DNA of 9,914 nt from CAOJBM01 sp051872535. Its GTDB lineage: Bacteria > Bacillota_I > Bacilli_A > RF39 > UBA660. The stretch covers positions 1-9,914 of the forward strand of contig JBJEDY010000041.1 in the NCBI GenBank assembly GCA_051872535.1. Direction: 5' to 3'. Below are positions 1 to 6,509 of the stretch, piece by piece. The position numbers and the translations under genes were made by a program. Numbering within the stretch: the stretch's first letter is position 1; each line of letters starts with the position of its first letter. The notes under the pieces were generated by a model. The model was given only the letters and a program-made list of their open reading frames with translations, was not told the origin of the DNA and did not search any database.

Positions 1-68
1 CTTATTTTCTAATACATTATAACAATTTAGCTCCCCAGTAAAAAAATTAGAGCCGTTTTTTTAAATTA

Positions 69-671
69 TTATCTGTTATAGAATTCAACGATAAGAGTTT
101 CGTTAATTTCTTGGTTAAGTTCAGATCTATCAGGTAATCTAGTTAATTTACCTTGTAATTTTTTTGCATCAAATTCAACGAATGCAGGTCTATTTAATGT
201 AGCTTCAACAGCAGCTTTGATTGCTGGATGTTCTAAAGAGTTTTCTTTAACAGCTACGATATCTCCAACTTTAACTTGATAAGATGGAATATTAACTTTA
301 ATACCATTAACAGTAATGTGTCCATGATTTACTACTTGTCTAGCAGCACGTCTAGTAGTAGCTAAACCTAAACGATAAACAACGTTATCTAAACGACATT
401 CTAAGATATTTAATAAGTTATGACCAACAATTCCTTTCATTTTTGAAGCTTTTTCGAAAGCTCTATGGAATTGTTTTTCATTTAGACCATACATTAATCT
501 AACTTTTTGTTTTTCTTGTAATTGAACGCCATATTCACTTAATTTTTTTCTTCTATCTGTACCATGTTGACCAGGTGCATAAGGACGTCTAGCTAATTCT
601 TTCCCATTTTCTAATGTTGAAAAACCAAGTCTTCTAGATTTTTTGTAAATAGGACCAGTATATCTTGCCAT
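69..671 (-). CDS. rpsD: 30S ribosomal protein S4
   Basis: Primary 16S rRNA-binding protein that nucleates assembly of the 30S body; in Bacillota it also represses its own mRNA. The 200-residue length equals the Bacillus protein. The N-terminus (MARYTGPIYKKSRRLG) and RRPYAPGQHG at about 28-37 are typical of S4. There are no cysteines in the N-terminal part, so it is the zinc-free form. The S4 RNA-binding domain runs from about 92 to 155 and includes CRLDNVVYRLGLATTRRAAR and the HGHITVNG turn. The ATG start follows an AAAGGAG Shine-Dalgarno sequence with an 8-nt gap. The gene is monocistronic as far as can be seen, diverges from ezrA, and has its own strong promoter and structured leader. I see no convincing terminator in the 68 bases left downstream. 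Confidence 0.98.
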   Translation of the reverse strand: MARYTGPIYKKSRRLGFSTLENGKELARRPYAPGQHGTDRRKKLSEYGVQLQEKQKVRLMYGLNEKQFHRAFEKASKMKGIVGHNLLNILECRLDNVVYRLGLATTRRAARQVVNHGHITVNGIKVNIPSYQVKVGDIVAVKENSLEHPAIKAAVEATLNRPAFVEFDAKKLQGKLTRLPDRSELNQEINETLIVEFYNR

Positions 672-831
672 AATTTTATCTCCTTTCCATATATTTGCTA
701 TATAGTCGGATGCAATATGCTTAATAGGGGAGTTTATTTTGTACTTTCATTAGGGCAGCCCTAATTACTTGTATGCCTTATAGGTAATAAACACATCTAA
801 TAAACAATATTGCGCTGCCAAATACATCGCA
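672..831 (-). ncRNA. rpsD 5' leader, candidate S4 autoregulatory RNA
   Basis: About 160 nt lie between the predicted transcription start and the rpsD ATG. Seen in the sequence, in RNA sense: GGCAGC (819-814) is complementary to GCUGCC (759-754); GCAAUAU (813-807) to AUAUUGC (718-712); and GUUUAUU (805-799) to AAUAAAC (738-732). The first and second pairings cross, which makes a pseudoknot. A competing local hairpin, 7 bp with a 3-nt loop, occupies 749-765 and would exclude the GCUGCC pairing. Known: in B. subtilis and relatives S4 binds the rpsD leader and represses the gene. That this leader is the same RNA family is inferred from position and architecture; no covariance model was run. Confidence 0.7.
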
Positions 832-837
832 TTAATA

Positions 838-865
838 ATTATACACTTTTTTTACATTTTGTCAA
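838..865 (-). promoter_or_regulatory. rpsD sigma-A promoter
   Basis: On the minus strand the perfect -35 hexamer TTGACA (865-860) is followed after 16 bp by a perfect -10 TATAAT (843-838). Transcription should start near 831. This is the strongest promoter match in the window, as fits a ribosomal protein gene. Confidence 0.88.
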
Positions 866-951
866 TTGTTCCAGAGAAATAAGTACGTTTTTAAAGTACT
901 TCTATTACATTATATTAATTACAATACTTTTTTATAATTTTGGCTTAGTTA

Positions 952-976
952 TGTCAAAATATTGCTTTTTTTGACA
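952..976. repeat. Inverted repeat TGTCAAAA-N9-TTTTGACA
   Basis: An 8-bp perfect inverted repeat has arms at 952-959 and 969-976. The right arm contains the ezrA -35 box TTGACA; the left arm is a TTGACA hexamer facing rpsD, with only a poor -10 (TATAAA, 936-931, 15-bp spacer). It may be a protein-binding site at the divergent rpsD/ezrA region or two back-to-back -35 elements. No regulator can be named. Confidence 0.4.
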
Positions 977-1029
977 CGTTAAGATATTTTAAAGTATATT
1001 TTACAAAAAAAATATGCTATTCTTATAGT
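971..1029 (+). promoter_or_regulatory. ezrA promoter region, two candidates
   Basis: Candidate 1 has TTGACA (971-976), an 18-bp spacer and TATATT (995-1000). Candidate 2 has TTTACA (1000-1005), an 18-bp spacer and TATAGT (1024-1029). The second places the -10 about 25 bp before the start codon, the same short-leader arrangement as other genes in this window; the first has the better -35. The sequence alone does not decide between them. Confidence 0.6.
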
Positions 1030-1052
1030 AAGAAAGACTAGGTGATAATAGT

Positions 1053-2774
1053 ATGAGCAAAACAACTTCTATACTAATTAGTGCAACTTATTTTATTATT
1101 GCAATTATTATTATTGTTGTTGTCTTTATCATTATTAATCGACGTCGAAGAAAAAAGTATCAAGAACAAATAAATACATTAGAAAGAGAAAAAAATCTTA
1201 TTATTTCTGCATCAATATTATCAGAACTTAATAAGGTTGAATCTTTAATTAATAATGATTCCTTAAGAGAAGATTATAATGAATGGCAAAGAAAGTTTAA
1301 GGAAATAAAGGAAGAAGAAATACCAAAATTAACTGATGATTTAATTGTTATTGAAGATTTATATAACGAGAAAAAATATAAAGAGTTAGATGAACGTCTT
1401 GCTAAAGTTGAGTTACAAATTTTTTATGTTAAAACAAAAGCTAATTTTTTATTAGATGAAATTAGAGAAATAACTTTAAGTGAAGAAAAAAATCGTGAAA
1501 TAATTACTAAACTTAAAAGTCAATATAGAGAAATAATTAGTAAATATAACAATAATAAAAATGATTATAAAGAAGTATCTGCTCCTTTAGAACTTCAGTT
1601 TGAAAATGTTGATAAGTTATTTAGTGCTTTTGAAATTTCTATGGAAAATAATGCTTATCAGGAAGTTGGAAAGATTGTTAAAGCAATTGACGATACAATT
1701 GGTAACTTAGGAATGATTATTGAAGAAGCTCCAAGTATTATTTTGATGGCTAATAGTTTAATACCTAAGAAAATGGAAGATATAAAAAACATAAGTAAGA
1801 GAATGATTGAAGATGGTTATAATTTAGATTATTTGAATCTAGATTATAATTTCACTGAAGCTAATAAAAAAATCAGTGATATAATGGCGAGATTAAATGT
1901 TTTAAATATTGAAGATTCAATCTTTGAGCTTAAAACAATGTTAGATTACTTTGATTCTATCTATAATGATTTTGATAAAGAAAAAATTAGTAAAAAGATT
2001 TATGAGGATTATGCAAGAACAATTATTGTCAAAGTAAATAAATTAGAAAAGATTAATAAAGGTTTATTAAAGAAAATGGATGAACTAAAGTATAGTTATG
2101 ATTTAACTGATGATGATGTTGCTATTATTGAAGTAATCCGTAATGATATAAGAAATATTAAAAAAGATTATAATGAAGTAACAAATGCTCATAGAACTAA
2201 TTCTTTTGCTTATTCAAGATTGGGAAAAGAAATGGAATTATTAAATGTTCGTCTTACAAAAGTAGAAGATAAATTAGAAAAAGCATTAAGAACTTTAGGA
2301 AGTTTAAAAGAAGATGAACTAAGAGCTAGAGAACAACTTGATGAAATTAAAATTATTCTTAAGAAAAGTAAAGAAAAAATCAATAGTTATAAATTACCAA
2401 TTATTCCTAAAGAATATTATGTTCAATTATCAGAAGCAACTGATGCCGTTAAAGAAATGATTAAAGAACTAGAAAAGAAACCGATATCTATAAAAGTTTT
2501 AAATATGCGTGTTGATACAGCAAGAGACTTAGCCCTTAAATTATATACAACTACTAATGAAATAGTTAAAACAGCAGCTATGGCTGAGTTTGCAATTGTT
2601 TATGGTAATCGTTATCGTAGTACAAATAATGATATAGAAGTGGGACTTACTAAAGCAGAGAGTCATTTTTATAAAGGAGAATTTAAACATTCTTTAGAAA
2701 GTGCAATTGCATCACTTAATATTATTGAACCAGGAATTAGAGAAAGACTAATGGATTCTATGCAAAAAAAATAG
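1053..2774 (+). CDS. ezrA: Septation ring formation regulator EzrA
   Basis: Membrane-anchored cytoplasmic protein that interacts with FtsZ, prevents extra Z rings near the poles and helps couple division to wall synthesis. At 573 residues it is close to the B. subtilis length of about 562. A single N-terminal membrane helix (about 8-28, rich in Ile and Val) is followed by RRRRKK, giving an N-out, C-in topology. The rest is charged, Leu/Ile-rich helix typical of the spectrin-like EzrA arc. The C-terminal signature is present: AEFAIVYGNRYRS, with NRYRS at 519-523 corresponding to the QNR patch used for septal localisation, then AESHFYKGEFKHSLESAI and IEPG. The ATG lies 8 nt after AGGTG. The stop codon lies in the stem of a short U-tract hairpin. 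Its place next to nifZ and thiI matches Bacillus gene order. Confidence 0.95.
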   Translation: MSKTTSILISATYFIIAIIIIVVVFIIINRRRRKKYQEQINTLEREKNLIISASILSELNKVESLINNDSLREDYNEWQRKFKEIKEEEIPKLTDDLIVIEDLYNEKKYKELDERLAKVELQIFYVKTKANFLLDEIREITLSEEKNREIITKLKSQYREIISKYNNNKNDYKEVSAPLELQFENVDKLFSAFEISMENNAYQEVGKIVKAIDDTIGNLGMIIEEAPSIILMANSLIPKKMEDIKNISKRMIEDGYNLDYLNLDYNFTEANKKISDIMARLNVLNIEDSIFELKTMLDYFDSIYNDFDKEKISKKIYEDYARTIIVKVNKLEKINKGLLKKMDELKYSYDLTDDDVAIIEVIRNDIRNIKKDYNEVTNAHRTNSFAYSRLGKEMELLNVRLTKVEDKLEKALRTLGSLKEDELRAREQLDEIKIILKKSKEKINSYKLPIIPKEYYVQLSEATDAVKEMIKELEKKPISIKVLNMRVDTARDLALKLYTTTNEIVKTAAMAEFAIVYGNRYRSTNNDIEVGLTKAESHFYKGEFKHSLESAIASLNIIEPGIRERLMDSMQKK

Positions 2775-2793
2775 ACCTTTTAGTCTTTTTTTT
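2764..2793 (+). terminator. Terminator after ezrA
   Basis: An A-run and AGAC (2773-2776) pair with GTCT (2783-2786) and the following T-run across a 6-nt loop, with one unpaired T. The GC content of the stem is low, so termination may be partial. The hairpin contains the ezrA stop codon and overlaps the nifZ promoter. Confidence 0.5.
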
Positions 2794-2800
2794 GTATAAT
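2772..2800 (+). promoter_or_regulatory. nifZ promoter
   Basis: TAGACC (2772-2777, four of six matches to TTGACA) is followed after 17 bp by a perfect TATAAT (2795-2800). The -35 starts on the ezrA stop codon, and the promoter is laid over the ezrA terminator. The start codon is only 20 bp past the -10, so the leader is very short. Confidence 0.65.
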
Positions 2801-2820
2801 AATAAAAGTAGGTGATAATG

Positions 2821-3954
2821 ATGATATATTTAGATTATTCAGCAACTACACCAGTTATGTATGATGTTTTGGATAGTTATAATAAGGCTAGTAGAGATTA
2901 TTTAGGTAATGTTAACTCTTTGCATGGATTAGGTGTTAAATCAAGAGCTTTACTTACTAGTGCTACAAAACAGATTTGTGAATTATTTTCTATTTTAGAA
3001 AATGAGCTTATATATACTAGTGGTGCAACTGAATCTAATAATACAGCTTTAAAAGGTGTTGCAGCTGCTTATAAGAATCGTGGTAGACATATCATTGTTA
3101 GTAAATTAGAACATCCATCTATTTATACTATTTGCGACTATTTAGTAAGTCGTGGTTTTGAAGTAAGCTATGTTAATAATAATCAAGAAGGTTTAATAGA
3201 TTTTGATGATTTAAAAAGAAAAATACGTCCAGATACAATTTTAGTTAGTATTTGTGCAGTTAATAGTGAAATAGGAGTAAGACAACCTTTAAAAATAATA
3301 AGACAAGTTATTAAAAAAGAAAATCCTAATACTTTTTTACATTCTGATATGACACAAGCTATTGGAAAGATTAGTATTAATTTACATGATGTTGATTTAG
3401 CTTCAATGAGTGGGCATAAGATTTTTGGACCTAAAGGAATTGGTTTTTTGTATAAAAATTCTAAGGTTAGAATTGAACCATTAATACATGGTTCATCTAA
3501 AACAAGTGAATTAAGAGCAGGAACACCACCACTTCCTTTAATAGTAGCTTTATCAAAAGCACTAAGAATTGCCTTAGAAGATGTGGATAAAAGAGAGAAT
3601 TTTGTTCGTTTATTAAATGAAAAGATTTGTGATAAATTAGAGAGTACTTATCCGAAGATTATGATTAATAAAACAAAGTATTCAATCCCTCATATTTTAA
3701 ATATTAGTTTAATGACAATTAAACCAGAAACATTCTTACATGCTTTAGAAGAACATGAAATTTATATTGGAAGCAATACTGCTTGTTCATCTTTGGATAT
3801 TAGTACAGCAGTTATGGCTGTTTATAATGATAAAAAAAGAGCTGGAACAACATTAAGAATAAGTTTATCGCATGTAACGACAAATGAAGAAATTAATAAA
3901 TTTTTAAATTCATTTGAACAAGTATATAAAAGATTGGAAGATTTTGGTTCATGA
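2821..3954 (+). CDS. nifZ: Cysteine desulfurase (NifS/IscS family), probable ThiI partner
   Basis: Pyridoxal-phosphate enzyme that converts L-cysteine to alanine and carries the sulfur as a persulfide for acceptors; in B. subtilis NifZ serves ThiI in tRNA 4-thiouridine formation. The 377 residues open with the family sequence MIYLDYSATTPV. TSGATESNN (66-74) and His98 belong to the cofactor site, Asp176 and Gln179 (SDMTQAIGK) contact the cofactor ring, Lys200 in SGHKIFGPKG is the Schiff-base lysine, and Cys322 in NTACSS is the catalytic cysteine. The frame is open from a GTG at 2812, but that codon is part of the AGGTG Shine-Dalgarno sequence. ATG 2821 has the 6-nt gap seen at its neighbours, and ATG 2818 is too close. 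The TGA stop overlaps the next start. The symbol rests on linkage to thiI; iscS-type naming would also be defensible. Confidence 0.93.
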   Translation: MIYLDYSATTPVMYDVLDSYNKASRDYLGNVNSLHGLGVKSRALLTSATKQICELFSILENELIYTSGATESNNTALKGVAAAYKNRGRHIIVSKLEHPSIYTICDYLVSRGFEVSYVNNNQEGLIDFDDLKRKIRPDTILVSICAVNSEIGVRQPLKIIRQVIKKENPNTFLHSDMTQAIGKISINLHDVDLASMSGHKIFGPKGIGFLYKNSKVRIEPLIHGSSKTSELRAGTPPLPLIVALSKALRIALEDVDKRENFVRLLNEKICDKLESTYPKIMINKTKYSIPHILNISLMTIKPETFLHALEEHEIYIGSNTACSSLDISTAVMAVYNDKKRAGTTLRISLSHVTTNEEINKFLNSFEQVYKRLEDFGS

Positions 3955-4334
3955 AAAAAATTGTAGTTTTAATGATGATTATAACATTTTGTTGTTCGTG
4001 TAATAAAGAAAATAATAGTGTGTCTACTGAAACACAAGAGAATATCCAAATACAAAATATAAATTGTAATGAAGCACTTGAAAAAAATTTAAAAGGGGCA
4101 TTTTTAATTGATGTTAGAAGTAAAGAAGAATATGATAAAGGATCTTTAAGTGGAGCTTTAAATATTCCTGTTGGTGTAATTCAAGACAACATAGGAAAAT
4201 ATGTTAAGGACAAAGAGTCAGATATAATTGTATTTTGTCAAAGTGGAAATAGAAGTAAACAAGCTGCTACAATTTTGAAAGATTTAGGGTACAAAAATAT
4301 TTTTGATTTAGGCTCAATTAATAATTGTAAATAA
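3951..4334 (+). CDS. Rhodanese-like lipoprotein
   Basis: Single-domain sulfurtransferase-like protein of 127 residues. Residues 1-17 look like a lipoprotein signal peptide: MKK, a hydrophobic stretch, then CCSC with Cys17 as the probable lipidated residue. A Ser/Asn/Glu-rich linker runs to about 37. The rhodanese domain follows, with LIDVRSKEEYDKGSLSGALN at 52-71 and the active-site loop FCQSGNRS, catalytic Cys96, at 95-102. The C-terminus (DLGSINNCK) resembles the usual DLGG-x-x-x-W ending, with Ser and Cys in place of Gly and Trp. Its ATG overlaps the nifZ stop by four bases (ATGA), so translation is probably coupled to the desulfurase. The signal peptide implies action outside the membrane, which conflicts with a simple role as persulfide acceptor for cytoplasmic NifZ. 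Family assignment is firm; substrate is unknown. Confidence 0.87.
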   Translation: MKKIVVLMMIITFCCSCNKENNSVSTETQENIQIQNINCNEALEKNLKGAFLIDVRSKEEYDKGSLSGALNIPVGVIQDNIGKYVKDKESDIIVFCQSGNRSKQAATILKDLGYKNIFDLGSINNCK

Positions 4335-4349
4335 TTATCTTTAATAAAT

Positions 4350-4382
4350 AAAAAATGTAACAGTTATTTGTTACATTTTTTT
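4350..4382. terminator. Bidirectional terminator between convergent genes
   Basis: A perfect 12-bp stem (4350-4361 with 4370-4381, core TGTAAC/GTTACA) with an 8-nt loop is flanked by A-runs and T-runs on both sides, so it can work in both directions. The loop contains the stop codon of the minus-strand kinase-like gene, and its last codons form one arm. Confidence 0.88.
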
Positions 4383-5173
4383 AATGTTATACCGCCATCT
4401 AATAGAGGATCAACTATTGTATCTATAAAATAATCATCTTCTTTAGGAGTATTAAAATCATATAATATACTTCTTATATAATTATCAACTTCTGGATCGA
4501 TATTGTAATTTTTAATAAATGCTAGATAAGATTCTCTTAGAATATTGATGTCATCATATTTTTTCCATTCATATATTCCGCTTAGTGCTTGAAATAGCAT
4601 TTTCAATGCTAACATTTTATCATTGAGATTTAATACTTTAGAATCATCAATACTATTATTTTTTGTAAAATTATTTAATTGGAAAATAGTATTAGGTGCT
4701 CCAGATAGTGTACATTTTCCTTGATAAAAACAAAAATCAAAATCTATAAAAATTGGTTTATTATCTAAAGACATTAAATAATTAGAAAATTTTATATCGA
4801 AAGGATTTAATTCATTTTGATGTGCTAAATTTAAATGATTAAATAAATATTTAAAAGAAGATAATTTATCTTGAATATTCATTTTTTGTAATGATGTAAT
4901 CATATCTTGATGATTAGCAAGATATGGTGCGTTTAAATATATAAATTGTTCACAATCATCTATAAACATTCTTTTATGATTATTAAATCCGTCTATGTTT
5001 AAATCTGATATATCTGCTAAAGTTTCTATATTAATGCTTTCTTTACTTTCTTTACGACCAATAAAAATTCTTTTTATAAAATATTGTTCTTTAAAAATCA
5101 TATAATCAGGATTATTATATAAATAACGAATATAGTCCATTGGTAAGTCAGGCATTATGTGTATTTTACCCAT
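4364..5173 (-). CDS. Protein-kinase-like protein of unknown function
   Basis: 269 residues, family not recognised by name. Seen: residues 117-133 (AHQNELNPFDIKFSNYL) follow the layout of a kinase catalytic loop, with D-x-K-x-x-N at Asp126, Lys128 and Asn131. IDFDF at 143-147 stands where the DFG/DFD metal-binding motif would be. FIYLNAPYL at 77-85 followed by a helix resembles a hinge region. The N-terminal part (1-75) has no clear glycine-rich loop or VAIK lysine, so it may be a divergent kinase, a small-molecule phosphotransferase or a pseudokinase. The frame extends to a GTG at 5182, but this overlaps the AGGTG Shine-Dalgarno sequence; ATG 5173 has the usual 6-nt gap. No signal peptide or membrane helix is seen. 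The gene sits on the opposite strand between nifZ and thiI. Coding is secure; the kinase assignment is inference. Confidence 0.75.
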   Translation of the reverse strand: MGKIHIMPDLPMDYIRYLYNNPDYMIFKEQYFIKRIFIGRKESKESINIETLADISDLNIDGFNNHKRMFIDDCEQFIYLNAPYLANHQDMITSLQKMNIQDKLSSFKYLFNHLNLAHQNELNPFDIKFSNYLMSLDNKPIFIDFDFCFYQGKCTLSGAPNTIFQLNNFTKNNSIDDSKVLNLNDKMLALKMLFQALSGIYEWKKYDDINILRESYLAFIKNYNIDPEVDNYIRSILYDFNTPKEDDYFIDTIVDPLLDGGITLKKCNK

Positions 5174-5193
5174 TAGTTCCACCTCGGAAAGTT

Positions 5194-5221
5194 ATTATAA
5201 CATTTTTTTTCTAAATGACAA
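5194..5221 (-). promoter_or_regulatory. Promoter of the kinase-like gene
   Basis: On the minus strand TTGTCA (5221-5216, five of six matches) is followed after 16 bp by TATAAT (5199-5194). The -10 ends about 20 bp before the ATG at 5173. The -35 overlaps the left arm of the inverted repeat at 5218-5244. Confidence 0.75.
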
Positions 5222-5244
5222 CTAAAATATGATAAAATAGTTGT
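5218..5244. repeat. Inverted repeat ACAACTA-N13-TAGTTGT in the divergent promoter region
   Basis: Perfect 7-bp arms lie at 5218-5224 and 5238-5244. The left arm overlaps the -35 of the kinase-like gene and the right arm overlaps the last base of the thiI -10 and ends near the expected thiI start site. Because most of it lies upstream of both transcripts, it fits a protein-binding operator better than an RNA hairpin. No known consensus is recognised. Confidence 0.45.
5230..5238 (+). promoter_or_regulatory. thiI extended -10 promoter
   Basis: TG-A-TAAAAT (5230-5238) is an extended -10 element. The -35 position 17 bp upstream (5210-5215, TCTAAA) is weak. Transcription would start around 5245, only about 17 nt before the ATG. 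Confidence 0.55.
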
Positions 5245-5261
5245 GGTTTGAGGTGAAATAT

Positions 5262-6452
5262 ATGGAAAAACTCATAATGATTAAGTATGGAGAATTAAAT
5301 ACTAAGAAAGGTAATATTGGATATTTTTTGAATACTTTGAAAAAAAATATTGCTATTGCTTTAGAAAATTATGATGTTAACATCAAGTTTGATAAAGGAA
5401 GAATGTTTATTTTTGTAAATGATAATAGATTTCAAGAAGTGTTAAATGAAGTAAAAAATGTTTTTGGTATTCATGAAATAACAATAAGTTATAAATTCTT
5501 AGAACGAGATATAGAAAGTATTAAAGAAAATGTTGTAAAACTCCTAAAAGACAAAGATTTTAATACTTTTAAAGTAGTGACTAAAAGAAGTGATAAGAAA
5601 TATGAACTTACTAGTATGGAAGTTAGTAAAATAGTAGGTGGTGAAGTTCTTAAAAATATTGATAATATTAAAGTAGATGTTAATAATCCAAATTTAGAAG
5701 TTAATATTGAAATTAGAACTGATGCAATTTATATTTATTTTGAGACAATTAAAGGGATAGGTGGATATCCAGTTGGAGCTCAAGGAAAAGGCCTTCTTAT
5801 GTTAAGTGGAGGAATTGATTCTCCGGTTGCTGGTTATCTAGCTATTAAAAGAGGTCTTAAATTAGAATGTATTTATTTTGAAAGTCCTCCACATACAAGT
5901 GAAGAAGCTAAAAATAAGGTAATGGCTTTAGCTAAGAAACTAGCTATTTATAATAATGATATTAAAGTACATGTAGTTAATTTTACTCGTATTCAAGAAG
6001 AGATATATAAGAATATTCCTCATGAATACTTAATTACAATTATGAGAAGAATGATGTATAGAATTAGTGCAATTATTTGTAAGAGAGTAAATGGTCATGT
6101 TCTTGTTAATGGAGAAAGCATAGGACAAGTTGCTAGTCAAACATTAACAAGTATGAGTGTTATTAATGAAGTTGTTAAGATACCTGTTATAAGACCAGTT
6201 GCATGTTTTGATAAAATTGAAATAATTGATGTGGCAAAGAAGATTGATACATATGAAACTAGTATTCTTCCATATGAAGATTGTTGTACGATATTTGTAC
6301 CAGATCATCCAATTATAAATCCAGATCATAGTAAATGTGAAGAATATGAAAAACTTATACCTTATGAGGATTTAATTTATGAAGCAATTAAGAATCATGA
6401 AGTAATAAAAGTATGTAAAAAAGAAAAAAAAGAATTTAAAGATTTACTTTAA
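5262..6452 (+). CDS. thiI: tRNA 4-thiouridine synthase ThiI (no rhodanese domain)
   Basis: Adenylates uridine 8 of tRNA with ATP and replaces its oxygen with sulfur delivered by a cysteine desulfurase; ThiI is also linked to thiamine thiazole synthesis in some bacteria. The 396 residues hold an N-terminal ferredoxin-like region (1 to about 70), a THUMP RNA-binding domain (about 70-165) and a PP-loop ATP pyrophosphatase domain with SGGIDS at 182-187. Downstream are LVNGESIGQVASQTL (281-295) and PYEDCCTIFVPDHP (337-350, paired Cys341-342), both typical of ThiI. The rhodanese extension of E. coli ThiI is absent, as in Bacillus. The frame is open from a TTG at 5241, but GAGGTG at 5250-5255 sets ATG 5262 as the start with the local 6-nt gap. 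The last codons form the 5' arm of the terminator. Confidence 0.96.
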   Translation: MEKLIMIKYGELNTKKGNIGYFLNTLKKNIAIALENYDVNIKFDKGRMFIFVNDNRFQEVLNEVKNVFGIHEITISYKFLERDIESIKENVVKLLKDKDFNTFKVVTKRSDKKYELTSMEVSKIVGGEVLKNIDNIKVDVNNPNLEVNIEIRTDAIYIYFETIKGIGGYPVGAQGKGLLMLSGGIDSPVAGYLAIKRGLKLECIYFESPPHTSEEAKNKVMALAKKLAIYNNDIKVHVVNFTRIQEEIYKNIPHEYLITIMRRMMYRISAIICKRVNGHVLVNGESIGQVASQTLTSMSVINEVVKIPVIRPVACFDKIEIIDVAKKIDTYETSILPYEDCCTIFVPDHPIINPDHSKCEEYEKLIPYEDLIYEAIKNHEVIKVCKKEKKEFKDLL

Positions 6453-6464
6453 GTTCTTTTTTTT
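6424..6464 (+). terminator. Terminator overlapping the thiI stop
   Basis: AGAATTTAAAG (6431-6441) pairs with CTTTAAGTTCT (6447-6457), 11 bp with one G-U, around a 5-nt loop. Flanking A and T runs extend the stem by 7 bp and supply the U-tract. The thiI stop codon lies in the 3' arm. Confidence 0.8.
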
Positions 6465-6509
6465 GGATAAAAAACTAATATTCTGTTCACAATAATAATG
6501 GTGATGGAT

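Noticed and set aside
1..68. Possible terminator or promoter downstream of rpsD
   Set aside because: There is a T-run at 56-62 and a 4-bp GCTC/GAGC match, and on the minus strand a TATAAT at 21-16 without a usable -35. None is strong enough to report as a feature, and the window ends too soon to see the next gene.
1053..2774. EzrA long coiled coil as an SMC-like or phage structural protein
   Set aside because: The N-terminal membrane anchor, the C-terminal NRYRS patch and the linkage to nifZ and thiI identify EzrA clearly.
2812..2820. GTG and first ATG upstream as the nifZ start
   Set aside because: The GTG belongs to the AGGTG Shine-Dalgarno sequence and ATG 2818 is only 3 nt from it. ATG 2821 has the normal gap and gives the family-typical MIYLDYSATTP start.
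3951..5173. Rhodanese and kinase-like genes as a recently acquired mobile cassette
   Set aside because: Base composition and ribosome binding sites match the neighbours, and no transposase, integrase, direct repeats or terminal inverted repeats flank them. Ordinary lineage-specific genes explain the data.
5241..5261. TTG start adding seven residues to ThiI
   Set aside because: The added codons run through the GAGGTG ribosome binding site and the end of the inverted repeat. ATG 5262 gives the expected ThiI N-terminus.
5174..5261. TPP riboswitch or other RNA control upstream of thiI
   Set aside because: The intergenic region is 88 bp and the predicted thiI leader only about 17 nt, too short for a riboswitch; no thi-box sequence is seen.
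6144..6329. 61-codon open frame on the minus strand inside thiI
   Set aside because: It lies fully within a conserved part of ThiI, has no ribosome binding site, and its Asn/Ile/Tyr/Trp-rich translation is what AT-rich antisense gives. It is a shadow frame.
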